Positions 25,454 to 39,006 are shown, numbered from the stretch's first letter. The stretch: 64,000 nt of DNA from Clostridia bacterium (GCA_016937975.1 JAFGVN010000026.1:1-64000), one strand, 5' to 3'. Made by a program: numbers and translations. Notes: a model not told the origin generated them from the letters alone.

Positions 25454-25903
25454 ATGAAAATAGCAATTGGATGTGATCATGGTGGTTACGAATTAAAAGA
25501 AGCATTGAAGTCCTACATTGAAGGTAGAGGTGCTGAAGTAATTGATTATGGTACTTATTCACCTGAATCTGTGGATTATCCAGTATATGGACAAAAGGTA
25601 GCTGAGGCAGTTAGTGAAAAAGAAGCAGACTTAGGTATTTTAATTTGTGGTACAGGTTTGGGCATGTCTTATGTCGCTAACAAAGTAAAAGGCATTCGTT
25701 GTGCATGTGTAAGCGATGTATTTAGTGCAGAAATGTCAAGACTTCATAATGATGCGAATGTATTGGCAATGGGTGCTAGAGTAGTAGGTGTTGGTTTAGC
25801 TATTAAAATTGCTGAAGCATTTTTAGGTACAGAGTTTGAAGGTGGTCGTCATCAAAAACGTGTTGATATGATTACTGCTGTAGAAGAAAAATATTTTAAA
25901 TAG
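25454..25903 (+). CDS. rpiB: Ribose-5-phosphate isomerase B
   Basis: A 149-residue RpiB/LacAB-family isomerase interconverting ribulose-5-P and ribose-5-P. Seen: [12 protein letters not shown] at the N terminus, the catalytic-cysteine loop [12 protein letters not shown], and [12 protein letters not shown]. It sits 9 bases after tsaC and 13 before upp, matching the Bacillus order, except that the low-molecular-weight phosphatase gene (ywlE) usually found next to tsaC is missing. Confidence 0.95.
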   Translation: MKIAIGCDHGGYELKEALKSYIEGRGAEVIDYGTYSPESVDYPVYGQKVAEAVSEKEADLGILICGTGLGMSYVANKVKGIRCACVSDVFSAEMSRLHNDANVLAMGARVVGVGLAIKIAEAFLGTEFEGGRHQKRVDMITAVEEKYFK

Positions 25904-25916
25904 AAAGGACGTTCTA

Positions 25917-26546
25917 ATGGCAAAAGTATTTGAAATGAATCATCCTTTGATTCAACATAAAATTACAATCTTAAGAAGCAAGGATACTGGTACGAAGGAA
26001 TTCCGTGAAGTCGTTACAGAAATCGCTATGTTAATGGCATATGAAGTAACACGTGATTTCCCACTTGAAGATGTAGAAGTGGAAACACCAATTTGTAAAA
26101 CGAAGTCTAAAATGATTGCTGGTAAGAAAGTAGGTATTGTCCCTATTTTAAGAGCTGGTTTAGGTATGGTAGATGGTTTTATGAATTTAATTCCATCGGC
26201 AAAAGTAGGCCATGTAGGATTATATAGAGATCCTGAGACATTAGAACCAGTAGAATATTATTGCAAAATGCCAACCGATATTGAACAAAGAGAAATTATT
26301 GTTGTAGATCCTATGTTGGCAACTGGCGGTTCAGCAATTGCTGCAATTCAGTTTATTAAAGATCGTGGTGCTAAAAACATAAAATTCGCTTGTTTGATTT
26401 CGTGTCCTGAAGGGATTAAGGCTTTAGAAGCTGCACATCCAGATGTAGATATTTATGTAGCTGTTGTGGATGAAAAATTAAATGATCACGCTTATATCGT
26501 TCCAGGTCTTGGGGATGCTGGAGATCGTTTGTTTGGTACCAAATAA
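25917..26546 (+). CDS. upp: Uracil phosphoribosyltransferase
   Basis: A 209-residue enzyme making UMP from uracil and PRPP. Seen: the N-terminal [23 protein letters not shown], the PRPP loop [10 protein letters not shown], and the uracil-binding [14 protein letters not shown] terminus. AAAGGACG precedes the ATG. Pyrimidine salvage, functionally linked with tdk and the dCMP deaminase nearby. Confidence 0.97.
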   Translation: MAKVFEMNHPLIQHKITILRSKDTGTKEFREVVTEIAMLMAYEVTRDFPLEDVEVETPICKTKSKMIAGKKVGIVPILRAGLGMVDGFMNLIPSAKVGHVGLYRDPETLEPVEYYCKMPTDIEQREIIVVDPMLATGGSAIAAIQFIKDRGAKNIKFACLISCPEGIKALEAAHPDVDIYVAVVDEKLNDHAYIVPGLGDAGDRLFGTK

Positions 26547-26569
26547 GTTAGAACTAATATACAAATGTA

Positions 26570-26608
26570 AAATTAAAGGTTTGAGTTTTCATACCTTTAA
26601 TTTTTTTT
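26570..26608 (+). terminator. Terminator after upp
   Basis: An 11-bp stem AAATTAAAGGT/ACCTTTAATTT around a 12-base loop, followed by TTTTTT. It is AT-rich and so of moderate strength. Confidence 0.7.
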
Positions 26609-26647
26609 GTGTAAATTCTATAATTAAAATAGAGGAAGGGGACTATT

Positions 26648-27136
26648 ATGGACAGACGAGAAAAAGCAAACTACTATTTGGATATTGCAGAAACTGTGTT
26701 GGAACGCGGTACATGTTTAAGAAGAAACTATGGTGCATTGATTGTCAATAACGATGAAATCATATCTACAGGCTATGCTGGTGCTCCTAGAGGAAGAAAA
26801 AATTGTACAGATTTAGGCTTTTGTACACGAGAAATGCAAAGCATTCCGAGAGGTACAATGTATGAGAAATGTCGCTCCGTCCATGCTGAAGCCAATGCCA
26901 TTATTTCGGCAAAAAGAAGTGACATGATCGGTGCAACCTTATATTTGGTTGGAAAAGAAAAAAGTACAGGATTGTATATTGAAAACGCCAATTCTTGTAT
27001 GATGTGTAAGCGTTTAATTATCAATGCAGGCATTGAAACCATCATCATTAGAGATGACCGAGATAACTATCGACACATTGATGTATGTGACTGGGTATAT
27101 TACGATGATTCTTTAGATGAACATATAGGATATTAG
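26648..27136 (+). CDS. dCMP deaminase (ComEB-like)
   Basis: A 162-residue zinc deaminase of the cytidine/deoxycytidylate family that converts dCMP to dUMP. Seen: zinc-binding and catalytic HAEANAI, and SCMMCKR supplying the other zinc cysteines (the usual PC is SC here). The insertion GAPRGRKNCTDLGFCTRE matches long dCMP-deaminase forms. GGAAGGGG precedes the ATG. Fits the surrounding pyrimidine genes. Confidence 0.9.
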   Translation: MDRREKANYYLDIAETVLERGTCLRRNYGALIVNNDEIISTGYAGAPRGRKNCTDLGFCTREMQSIPRGTMYEKCRSVHAEANAIISAKRSDMIGATLYLVGKEKSTGLYIENANSCMMCKRLIINAGIETIIIRDDRDNYRHIDVCDWVYYDDSLDEHIGY

Positions 27137-27253
27137 TTGTAAACCTTTACTAAAGATGATTTCAAATATATTTCAAATCACCAAAAACCTTGATTTTTTA
27201 AAGGTGTGGGAGTAGAATAAGTTGACTTTAGATATGAAATATAGGAGACTTTC

Positions 27254-28276
27254 ATGAATAGATTTATATTACCTATGTTGGTAGCGTTTTTGATCAGCTA
27301 TTTTATGACACCTGTTGCCAAAAAAATCGCTGTTAAGGTAGGTGCAATTGATGTACCTAAAGATAATCGTAGAGTACATACAAAGCCAATTCCTAGAATG
27401 GGTGGTTTAGCAATATACATAGCTTTTACAGTTTGTATGTTTGCATTTTCTGAACTTGAGTTTACAAAGTTATTAGGTATTTTCATTGGATCAACTTTAT
27501 TGGTTGTCATGGGTATGGTTGACGATGTCAAGCCTTTAAGAGCAAGTTTAAAGCTTGTGATTCAATTGATGGCAGCATTAATTTTAGTGAAGTTTGGTTT
27601 CAAAATTGATTTCTTAACAAACTTTTTCCAAGATTCAGGTTATATCTTCTTCGATAAATTAAGTATTCCAATAACAATTATTTGGATTATCGGTATTACA
27701 AATACAATTAATCTAGTTGATGGTTTAGATGGTTTAGCGACAGGTATTGCAACGATTGCTGCATTAACACTTGCTTATGTCGCATACTCAATGGGCAATG
27801 TACCTGTTGCCGTTTTAACACTCATGCTAGCAGGTTCAAGTTTAGGGTTCTTGCCTCATAACTTTAATCCAGCAAGTATCTTCATGGGAGATACAGGGGC
27901 TTATTTTTTAGGTTATATTTTAGCCGCGATTTCCATTGAAGGGGCTTTGAAAGGTACTACTGCAATTACTGTAGTCATTCCAGTACTGGCATTAGGTTTA
28001 CCAATTTTTGATACAACTTTTGCAATTATCAGAAGAGCAATCTCGAAGAAACCAATTTTTGAAGCTGACAAAGGCCATATTCACCATAGATTATTGCATA
28101 TTGGATATGACCAAAAAGGTGCCGTACTTATTTTATATCTCATTAGTATTTTAATGGGAGCGACTGCAGTATCGATTATCAATAAGGATATGATTATTAT
28201 GTCTATTTTAATGGTTGTGACTTCATTGATGATCTTTATTCCAATTTATCGCAGCTTAGGATTAGAAAAAGAATAG
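27254..28276 (+). CDS. tagO: Undecaprenyl-phosphate N-acetylglucosaminyl/GalNAc 1-phosphate transferase (WecA/TagO family)
   Basis: A 340-residue polytopic membrane enzyme that starts a cell-surface polymer by moving a sugar-1-phosphate from a UDP-sugar onto undecaprenyl phosphate. Seen: RRVHTKPIPRMGG, the aspartate pair MVDDVKP, NLVDGLDGLATG, FMGDTGAYFLGY, and the cytosolic HIHHR motif of the family (GHIHHRLLHIG). About ten hydrophobic segments. Together with the downstream UDP-GlcNAc epimerase it points to teichoic-acid-like or other wall polymer synthesis. The symbol is chosen by analogy and the exact sugar is not proven. Confidence 0.9.
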   Translation: MNRFILPMLVAFLISYFMTPVAKKIAVKVGAIDVPKDNRRVHTKPIPRMGGLAIYIAFTVCMFAFSELEFTKLLGIFIGSTLLVVMGMVDDVKPLRASLKLVIQLMAALILVKFGFKIDFLTNFFQDSGYIFFDKLSIPITIIWIIGITNTINLVDGLDGLATGIATIAALTLAYVAYSMGNVPVAVLTLMLAGSSLGFLPHNFNPASIFMGDTGAYFLGYILAAISIEGALKGTTAITVVIPVLALGLPIFDTTFAIIRRAISKKPIFEADKGHIHHRLLHIGYDQKGAVLILYLISILMGATAVSIINKDMIIMSILMVVTSLMIFIPIYRSLGLEKE

Positions 28277-28303
28277 ATTGCATTTGCAATCTATTTTCTT
28301 GTT
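28274..28303 (+). terminator. Terminator overlapping the tagO stop
   Basis: Stem TAGATTG/CAATCTA around CATTTG, then TTTTCTTGTTTTC. The stop codon TAG is the first part of the stem. Confidence 0.7.
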
Positions 28304-28371
28304 TTCACCTAAAAACAAAATATTTTCAATAAAAGAAGATTTGTATATCAGATACAGTTTAAGGATTAATA

Positions 28372-28803
28372 ATGCGTATTAAAAATGAATTTACAAAATA
28401 TATTTTTTTTGGTGTGCTAACCACCCTTGTTAACTATTTTAGTTACTGGTGTTATAAGGATGTTTTAATGCTATCTCTTATGCTTGCAAATGGATTGGCT
28501 TTTTTTACTGCAGTCTTATTTGCTTATATCACCAATAGAAAGTGGGTTTTTAAAAGTAGCGCGCATCGTCTGATGGATCAGGTAAAAGAATGTACAACCT
28601 TTTATCTAGCCAGATGTTTTGGCTTTGTGGTTGATATGAGTATTATGTTTGTAGGCGTAAAACTCTTATCCATGAATGATTTATTTGTGAAAGTCAGTGC
28701 CAATATATTGGTTATCGTTGTAAATTATTTAGTCAGTAAATTTGTTGTTTTTAAATCCATTGAATACAATGAAGTAAAAAATAAAGAAAAAAGAGGTGCA
28801 TGA
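28372..28803 (+). CDS. GtrA-family membrane protein
   Basis: A 143-residue protein with four hydrophobic segments of the GtrA family, thought to move or present undecaprenyl-linked sugars across the membrane. Seen: the family's N-terminal FTKYIFFGVLTTLVNY, NRKWVFKS after segment 2, and the C-terminal NYLVSKFVVFK. AAGGA lies 7 bases before the ATG. It ends 1 base before the epimerase gene and is likely cotranscribed with it. Confidence 0.88.
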   Translation: MRIKNEFTKYIFFGVLTTLVNYFSYWCYKDVLMLSLMLANGLAFFTAVLFAYITNRKWVFKSSAHRLMDQVKECTTFYLARCFGFVVDMSIMFVGVKLLSMNDLFVKVSANILVIVVNYLVSKFVVFKSIEYNEVKNKEKRGA

Positions 28804-28804
28804 T

Positions 28805-29917
28805 ATGAAGAAAATTCTTTCAATCTTTGGAACAAGACCTGAAGCTATAAAAATGTGTCCACTTGTAAAAGGACTGGAAAAAGAAGCCGACATTGAATCT
28901 ATTGTATGTGTAACAGCTCAACATAGAGAGATGTTGGATCAAGTATTGGATTTATTTCAAGTGAAGCCAGATTATGATTTGAATATTATGTTGCCAAATC
29001 AAACATTAGGTCAAATCACAGCACGTATTTTAAGCGGCATTGAAGAAGTTCTAATCAAAGAAAAACCTGATATGGTATTGGTTCATGGAGATACTTCAAC
29101 GTCATTTACAAGTGCTTTGGCGGCGTTTTATAATCAAATTCCTGTTGGCCACGTTGAAGCTGGTCTTAGAAGTTTTGATAAGATGTCACCTTGGCCGGAA
29201 GAAATGAATAGAACTTTAACCGGTCGAATTGCAGATTTACATTTTTCACCAACAGTAAAAAACAGAAACAACTTAATTTCCGAAGGTATAAAGGCAGATA
29301 CCATTGCCTTAACTGGAAATACGGTTATAGATGCTTTAAAGATGTTTATTGATCCTGACTTTAAATTTGAGGATTCACTTCTGGATAGCCTTGATTTTGA
29401 GAAGGAAAAAATTATTACCATTACAGCACATAGACGAGAAAATCTTGGTGATCCTATGCGTAATATTTTTAGAGCAATAAAGCGCTTAGTTGAAGATTTC
29501 GGTGTAAGAGTGATTTATCCCATACATTTAAATCCAAAAGTAAGACAAGTGGCAGATGAAGTTTTTGGAACAATGGATAAAGTTCATTTAATTGAACCTT
29601 TAACTTATGCGCCTTTTGCAAATTTAATGGATCGTTCATACTTGATTATGACAGACTCTGGTGGCTTGCAAGAAGAAGCTCCTGCATTGGGAAAACCTGT
29701 ATTGGTTCTAAGAAAAGAAACAGAGAGACCTGAAGCTATAGAGGCAGGTACAGTTATGTTGGCAGGTATAGATGAAGAAACGATTTACAATATGGCAAAA
29801 GAACTTATTATCAATCAAGAAGCCTATGATCAAATGAGTAATGCAGTTAATCCATATGGAGATGGTACGGCTGTTGAAAAAACAATAAAAGCAATTAAAG
29901 ATTACTTTAAAATTTAG
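28805..29917 (+). CDS. wecB: UDP-N-acetylglucosamine 2-epimerase (non-hydrolysing)
   Basis: A 370-residue GT-B-fold epimerase converting UDP-GlcNAc to UDP-ManNAc for wall polymers. Seen: IFGTRPEAIKMCPL, VHGDTSTSF, HVEAGLRSFD, ITAHRRENLGDP, and DSGGLQEEAPALGKPVLVLR. The ATG at 28805 is used because AGAGGTG sits 6 bases upstream; a GTG at 28796 is inside that site. MnaA in Bacillus is the equivalent and likewise lies just before the atp operon. Confidence 0.95.
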   Translation: MKKILSIFGTRPEAIKMCPLVKGLEKEADIESIVCVTAQHREMLDQVLDLFQVKPDYDLNIMLPNQTLGQITARILSGIEEVLIKEKPDMVLVHGDTSTSFTSALAAFYNQIPVGHVEAGLRSFDKMSPWPEEMNRTLTGRIADLHFSPTVKNRNNLISEGIKADTIALTGNTVIDALKMFIDPDFKFEDSLLDSLDFEKEKIITITAHRRENLGDPMRNIFRAIKRLVEDFGVRVIYPIHLNPKVRQVADEVFGTMDKVHLIEPLTYAPFANLMDRSYLIMTDSGGLQEEAPALGKPVLVLRKETERPEAIEAGTVMLAGIDEETIYNMAKELIINQEAYDQMSNAVNPYGDGTAVEKTIKAIKDYFKI

Positions 29918-29940
29918 ATGTGCTGAGCACATCTTTTTTC
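29916..29940 (+). terminator. Terminator after wecB
   Basis: Stem AGATGTGC/GCACATCT with loop TGA, then TTTTTC. It begins at the wecB stop codon. Confidence 0.85.
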
Positions 29941-30354
29941 ATTTCCAAACTTATATGTACGATTAGAACACACATGAGAAATTCTAAGCTTTATCATAAA
30001 AAATATTCTTAAACAAAACTAAACGAAACCTCACTAATAATGATGAATCTTTAGAATTTTCAGTAAAGTGAAGGTTTTAATTTCTAGAAATTGTAGGTTT
30101 GTATGCAAGAATTCGAAAAACCTTGTATTTTTAGCAGTTTTAGCGAGTTTTTAGCAAAAAATTCCGCATTAAATGTTCATAAATAGACAAAAATATGGTA
30201 TTCTATTTCAGTAGAATGCTCCATCATCTTAAGGTGATTCTTTAGGAGAATTACAGGCACTTAAAAAGGAAGTAGGACACCTTTTTAATAAGATTGACTT
30301 CACGTTGATTTAAAAGTGCTCAAAAAAAATGGATATATAATGTAGGAGGACAGT
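29941..30354 (+). other. Long non-coding gap and structured leader before the CoA-transferase genes
   Basis: No gene is visible in these 414 bases. The first half is AT-rich with a small palindrome AATTTCTAGAAATT (30079-30092) and a loose inverted repeat at 30025-30076. A promoter-like pair TTCATA (30176-30181) and TATTCT (30199-30204) with a 17-base spacer would give a leader of about 145 bases. That leader can fold: ATTCT/AGAAT near 30236-30250, then a 9-bp stem TTAAAAAGG/CCTTTTTAA (30261-30269 with 30280-30288). There is no clear terminator T tract, and no known riboswitch class was recognised. Confidence 0.5.
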
Positions 30355-31014
30355 ATGAAAAAGATTTCGACTGTAGAACAAGCGATTGCAAATTTAAAAG
30401 ATGGCATGACCCTAATGGTTGGTGGCTTTTTAGGTGTTGGTGCACCTGAACTTTTAATTGATGCGATTATTGAAAAAGGTATCAAGGATTTAACTGTAAT
30501 ATGCAATGATACAAGTTTCCCTGATAAAGGTGTAGGCAGATTGGTTGCTCATCAATTAGTCAAGAAAGTCATTACATCTCATATCGGTACAAATGTGGAA
30601 ACGGGTAAACAAATGCATGATGGTTCTTTAGAGGTTGTATTATCACCTCAAGGCACAATAGCAGAACAAATTCGTGCAGCTGGTGCTGGTCTAGGTGGTG
30701 TCATTACGCCTACTGGAGTTGGTACAGTTGTTGAAGAAGGTAAAGAAACAATTGAATTAAACGGCAGAAAATACTTGGTAGAATTACCTTTAAAAGCTGA
30801 TGTGGCAATTATTCAAGCGAATGTGTCAGATCATAAGGGTAATTTGGTATATGATTTATCTGCTAGAAATTTTAATCCTCTTATGGCGATGGCAGCAGAT
30901 TTAGTAATTGTAGAAGCAAACAAAATTGTTGAGTCAGGTCAATTAGATCCAAATTTTGTTCACACACCACATATCTTTGTTGACAAAATTGTGGAAGGAG
31001 GAAAAAATGGATAA
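30355..31014 (+). CDS. CoA-transferase subunit A (3-oxoacid/butyrate-acetoacetate type)
   Basis: Alpha subunit (219 residues) of a family I CoA-transferase, which moves CoA between short-chain acids such as acetoacetate, butyrate and acetate. Seen: the CoA-binding glycine motif GGFLGVGAPELLIDAI near residue 22, GVGRLVAHQLVKK, and SPQGTIAEQIRAAGAGLGG. TAGGAGG precedes the ATG. It overlaps subunit B by 8 bases. In amino-acid- or sugar-fermenting clostridia such enzymes serve butyrate or lysine fermentation; lysine would link to lysA in this window, but that is speculation. Confidence 0.92.
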   Translation: MKKISTVEQAIANLKDGMTLMVGGFLGVGAPELLIDAIIEKGIKDLTVICNDTSFPDKGVGRLVAHQLVKKVITSHIGTNVETGKQMHDGSLEVVLSPQGTIAEQIRAAGAGLGGVITPTGVGTVVEEGKETIELNGRKYLVELPLKADVAIIQANVSDHKGNLVYDLSARNFNPLMAMAADLVIVEANKIVESGQLDPNFVHTPHIFVDKIVEGGKNG

Positions 31015-31663
31015 AGCAACGATCAGAGCAACGATTGCAAATCGAGTTGCCAAAGAATTTAAAGATGGGGACTTAGTAAATCTAGGAATAGGGCTTCCAA
31101 CAGAAGTAGCCAACTATGTACCTGAAGATATCGATGTGACTTTCCAATCGGAAAACGGTTTCATTGGTATGGGTCCAGCACCAGAGGCTGGACAAGAAAT
31201 TAACAATCTTACCAATGCAGGTGGATTGCCTGTAACGATATTTAAAGATGCAGCATTCTTCGACAGTGCCATGTCATTTGCAATTATTAGAGGTGGTCAT
31301 CTAGACTGTACAGTTCTAGGAGCACTTCAAGTAGATGCAAAAGGTAACTTGGCAAACTGGATGATTCCAGGTAAGAAAGTTCCTGGCATGGGTGGCGCAA
31401 TGGATTTGGTTACAGGTGCAAAAAAAGTAATAGTAGCTATGGAGCATACAGCAAAAGGTGATGTTAAAATTTTGTCAGAGTGTAATTTACCTTTAACAGC
31501 TGTAGGTGTAGTAGATTTAATCGTAACTGAAATGGCTGTTATGAAAGTTACGGATAAGGGTTTAAAGTTAATTGAAATTAATCCTGAATTTACAGTGGAA
31601 GAAGTTCAAGCTGTAACTGGAGCACAATTAATTGTAGAAGATGACCTAATCGATATGAAGTAA
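31007..31663 (+). CDS. CoA-transferase subunit B
   Basis: Beta subunit (218 residues) of the same enzyme. Seen: the catalytic glutamate in QSENGFIGMGP (Glu49, which forms the thioester), the N-terminal VNLGIGLPTEVANYVPE, GGHLDCTVLGALQVD, and GAMDLVTGAKKVIVAMEHT. GAAGGAGG precedes the ATG at 31007. The two-gene unit separates wecB from the atp operon, which are normally close neighbours, and so looks like an insertion into an older order. Confidence 0.93.
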   Translation: MDKATIRATIANRVAKEFKDGDLVNLGIGLPTEVANYVPEDIDVTFQSENGFIGMGPAPEAGQEINNLTNAGGLPVTIFKDAAFFDSAMSFAIIRGGHLDCTVLGALQVDAKGNLANWMIPGKKVPGMGGAMDLVTGAKKVIVAMEHTAKGDVKILSECNLPLTAVGVVDLIVTEMAVMKVTDKGLKLIEINPEFTVEEVQAVTGAQLIVEDDLIDMK

Positions 31664-31669
31664 CCACAA

Positions 31670-31694
31670 TAGGGGTATTATCACAATACCCCTA
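31670..31694 (+). terminator. Hairpin after the CoA-transferase genes
   Basis: A perfect 10-bp stem TAGGGGTATT/AATACCCCTA around ATCAC starts 7 bases after the stop. No T tract follows, so it may be a transcript-stabilising or processed end rather than a strict intrinsic terminator. Confidence 0.5.
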
Positions 31695-31753
31695 CAATTA
31701 TATGTAGGCGAAGTTTGGACAATTATGTCCCGCTGTGGCATACACTGTTATGA

Positions 31754-31781
31754 TTGTGATTGAAAAATCGGGGTATATAAT
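31754..31781 (+). promoter_or_regulatory. Probable promoter of the atp operon
   Basis: TTGTGA (31754-31759) and a perfect TATAAT (31776-31781) with a 16-base spacer, 28 bases ahead of the first atp gene. Confidence 0.6.
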
Positions 31782-31809
31782 GGCAGATTGGAAAATGTAA
31801 GGAGAAAAT

Positions 31810-32040
31810 ATGGATTTTAAGGCACTAAAAAATTTAGCTTATCTTACCCAAATTGCTTTTTTAATGTTAACCCCAATAATTGGAGGCGTATTCATAGGTA
31901 ACTGGTTAGATGAACATTTTAATACAAGTCCATGGTTATTATTGGTATGTATTATTCTTGGAGTAGGAACAGCCTTTATGAGTTTATATAAATTTGTAAT
32001 GAAAGTTACAAAGAATGATGATGAAGATACGAAGGAGTAA
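31810..32040 (+). CDS. atpZ: AtpZ/AtpI-like small membrane protein
   Basis: A 76-residue two-segment membrane protein of the AtpZ (ATPase_gene1) family, which heads many bacterial atp operons and helps assemble the c ring or handles Mg2+. Seen: two hydrophobic segments (about 15-32 and 42-62) with the conserved glycine-rich PIIGGVFIGNWLDE. AAGGAG lies before the ATG. The AAGGAG at its 3' end serves the next gene. Confidence 0.8.
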   Translation: MDFKALKNLAYLTQIAFLMLTPIIGGVFIGNWLDEHFNTSPWLLLVCIILGVGTAFMSLYKFVMKVTKNDDEDTKE

Positions 32041-32042
32041 AT

Positions 32043-32447
32043 GTGGATTCTGTAAAGGTATTACATAAGAAAATTTTTATGACAGCAGGTGTATTTACTT
32101 TTATTCTTGCTATGGTATTTCTGTTGTTTTTCGATTCAAGTAAAAGCTTGATATTAGGTTTGGTTTTTGGTGTCCTCATAAGTGGACTTAATTTTATAGA
32201 TTTAAGTAATACCCTTCAAAGAGCAGTATCAATGTCGCCTGAAAAGGCACAAAGTTATACTGTAAGGAAGTATTTTATGAGGTACATCATGAATGGTGTC
32301 GTGATTTTTGTAGCAGTGAAAACGCCGCATATTCATGTCATCAGTACAGTTTTAGGGATGTTGTTGATCAAGTTTTCAATCATGATAACAAATCTTTTTA
32401 ACGATAAACAATTTTACATCAATATTTTTAAGCGAAAGGAGGTGTAG
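32043..32447 (+). CDS. atpI: ATP synthase subunit I
   Basis: A 134-residue membrane protein with four hydrophobic segments, matching the AtpI family of c-ring assembly factors. It starts with GTG at 32043; an overlapping ATG at 32041 runs into a stop after four codons. AAGGAG (inside the preceding gene) is 6 bases away. Confidence 0.8.
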   Translation: MDSVKVLHKKIFMTAGVFTFILAMVFLLFFDSSKSLILGLVFGVLISGLNFIDLSNTLQRAVSMSPEKAQSYTVRKYFMRYIMNGVVIFVAVKTPHIHVISTVLGMLLIKFSIMITNLFNDKQFYINIFKRKEV

Positions 32448-32450
32448 TCA

Positions 32451-33703
<1,253 letters not shown>

Positions 33704-33711
33704 TTACATAA

Positions 33712-34023
<312 letters not shown>

Positions 34024-34067
34024 GGGTGAATTGTATATTGATCCAATTAAATGAGGAGGCGTAATTA

Positions 34068-34616
34068 ATGTTATCTAATTTATTTGCGGTGGCGGCTATA
34101 GAGCCCCACGTAAAAATGGGATTGGTTACAATTGATGCTACTCTATTTTTCCAAATTCTTAATACTTTAATTCTATTTGGTGCTTTAACTTATTTGTTAT
34201 TCAAACCAGTAAAGAAGATGATCGAGGATCGTCAAAATAAAATTGAAGATGCTTTAGATGATGCGCAAACAAAAAATACTCAAGCAGAAGCTTTAATTGC
34301 AGAGTATGATGGCAAAATCGCAAAGATTGAAGAAGAAGGCAGACAACTGATTCATGCAGCTTCAGTGAAAGCTGAAAAAAGAGCGAATGAAATCGTTAAA
34401 GCAGCTGAAAAAGATGCCGAATTAATCAAGAAAAGAGCAGAAAAGGAAATTGAAAGAGAAAAGTTAAAAGCAGTTAATGAGCTTAAAGAAGAAATTGTTT
34501 CATTATCACTTTTAGCAGCTTCAAAAATTCTTGAAAAAGATATCAACCAAGATCAACATAAGACATTGATCAATCAATTCCTAGAAGAGGTAGGGGATGC
34601 GTCATGGCAAAATTAG
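34068..34616 (+). CDS. atpF: ATP synthase Fo subunit b
   Basis: Peripheral-stalk subunit b, 182 residues: one membrane segment (about 24-46) followed by a long charged coiled coil rich in Glu, Lys and Ala. The membrane-proximal LLFKPVKKMIEDRQ is typical. ATGAGGAGGC precedes the start. It overlaps atpH by 13 bases. Confidence 0.95.
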   Translation: MLSNLFAVAAIEPHVKMGLVTIDATLFFQILNTLILFGALTYLLFKPVKKMIEDRQNKIEDALDDAQTKNTQAEALIAEYDGKIAKIEEEGRQLIHAASVKAEKRANEIVKAAEKDAELIKKRAEKEIEREKLKAVNELKEEIVSLSLLAASKILEKDINQDQHKTLINQFLEEVGDASWQN

Positions 34617-35146
34617 TATCTAAAACTTATTCAAGTGCTTTATTTGAATTGGCACTTGAAGAGCATATGATCGACACAATTTTAGCTGAATACGCATTTG
34701 TGAAACAATCCATCAATGAAAATCCTGAATTCTTTGAGATTATTGTATCTCCAAGAATTCCATTAGAAGAAAAGAAAACAATTTTAGATAAAACGTTTGG
34801 AAATCAAATTTCAGAGGTTTTACTGAATTTCTTTAAACTTTTAATAGACAAGAAACGTAGTCAGGTAATGATGGAAGTTTATGATGATTTCAAAGCGCTT
34901 GTGGACGATCACAAGGGAAACATAGTTGCTACAGTTGAATCAGTAATTGAATTGGACGCAGCTGAAATCAAAAATTTAGAAGAAAAGCTAAATACATTAA
35001 CAGGTAAAAATGTATCTGTCAACAATGTAATCAACCCAGACATCATGGGTGGACTAGTTGTAAAAGTAGGAGACAAAATTATAGATGGTTCTGTCAAGCG
35101 TAAGCTTGAAAATATGAAACATGAGTTGGCTCAAATTATAATCTAG
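34604..35146 (+). CDS. atpH: ATP synthase F1 subunit delta
   Basis: Delta subunit (180 residues), joining the b stalk to the top of F1. Seen: the N-terminal helical domain beginning SKTYSSALFELALEE, and the C-terminal signature NPDIMGGLVVKVGDKIIDGSVKRKL. It overlaps atpF, with AGAGGTAGGGG as its ribosome site. Confidence 0.95.
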   Translation: MAKLVSKTYSSALFELALEEHMIDTILAEYAFVKQSINENPEFFEIIVSPRIPLEEKKTILDKTFGNQISEVLLNFFKLLIDKKRSQVMMEVYDDFKALVDDHKGNIVATVESVIELDAAEIKNLEEKLNTLTGKNVSVNNVINPDIMGGLVVKVGDKIIDGSVKRKLENMKHELAQIII

Positions 35147-36682
<1,536 letters not shown>

Positions 36683-36698
36683 AGTCAGGAGATAAAAC

Positions 36699-37565
36699 AT
36701 GGCAGGTATGGGTACGCGCGATATAAAGCGTAAAATCAAAAGTGTAAACAATACACGACAAATTACCAAAGCGATGGAACTTGTATCAACTGCTAAATTA
36801 AAGAGATCAAAGGATCGACTTTCAGTGACTAAACCCTATTTTGATACAGTAATCGATGCAGTTCAAAGCATTATGGCTTCTGAAAAGAATCTTAAGCATG
36901 AATTTGTAAACAAAAGAGCTGTTGAAAATACATTGTATATTGTCATCACTGGTGACCGTGGTCTTTGTGGTGGTTACAATGTGAATGCAATGAAAAAAGT
37001 GGTTCATGATATGGTTGATCCAAGTAAAGCTTTAATTATAACGATTGGTCGTAAAGCTCAAAGTTACTTTAATGCAAATGGTTTTAATGTCATTGATTCT
37101 TTTGAAGGAATTTCTGAGAGTCCAATGTATACAGATGCACAAGCCATTGCTAGAATAGCACTTGAGCTGTATAAACAGGAAAAAGTAGATGAAATTAAGT
37201 TTGTATATACAAACTTGGTAAGTACAATTTCTCAAGAACCTGTAATGTTGAAGCTATTACCAGTTGAAGTGGGTGAGGAGGGCGAAGTTGATAAGAATGA
37301 GGATTTCGAGTTCATCAACTACGAACCGTCACCTGAAGAAGTATTAAGTTTCATCATACCAAAATATGTGGCAAGCACCATATATGGCGGATTAATTGAT
37401 TCAGCAGCTTCTGAACAAGCTGCAAGACGTGTTGCGATGGAAAACGCATCTAACAACGCTGATGAATTAATTGGTGATTTAACATTAACTTATAACCAAG
37501 CTAGACAAGCTGCAATTACTCAAGAGATTGCCGAGATCGTTGGGGGAGCAGAGGCGCTTAAATAA
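36699..37565 (+). CDS. atpG: ATP synthase F1 subunit gamma
   Basis: Central-shaft subunit, 288 residues. Seen: the N-terminal coiled coil DIKRKIKSVNNTRQITKAMELVSTAKL, ITGDRGLCGGYN, and the C-terminal ASNNADELIGDLTLTYNQARQAAITQEIAEIVGGAEAL. TCAGGAGA precedes the ATG. Confidence 0.98.
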   Translation: MAGMGTRDIKRKIKSVNNTRQITKAMELVSTAKLKRSKDRLSVTKPYFDTVIDAVQSIMASEKNLKHEFVNKRAVENTLYIVITGDRGLCGGYNVNAMKKVVHDMVDPSKALIITIGRKAQSYFNANGFNVIDSFEGISESPMYTDAQAIARIALELYKQEKVDEIKFVYTNLVSTISQEPVMLKLLPVEVGEEGEVDKNEDFEFINYEPSPEEVLSFIIPKYVASTIYGGLIDSAASEQAARRVAMENASNNADELIGDLTLTYNQARQAAITQEIAEIVGGAEALK

Positions 37566-37593
37566 GACTGTGAATTGGAAGGATGTGTAATAA

Positions 37594-38985
<1,392 letters not shown>

Positions 38986-39006
38986 TCTGCTTAAGGAGGT
39001 GCAAAG

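Noticed and set aside
26482-26751. Frame spanning the end of upp and the start of the dCMP deaminase gene
   Set aside because: It overlaps two well-supported genes and crosses the upp terminator; no ribosome site.
29941-30354. Known riboswitch class before the CoA-transferase genes
   Set aside because: Stems are present, but none of the conserved cores of riboswitches I know could be recognised; kept only as a structured leader.
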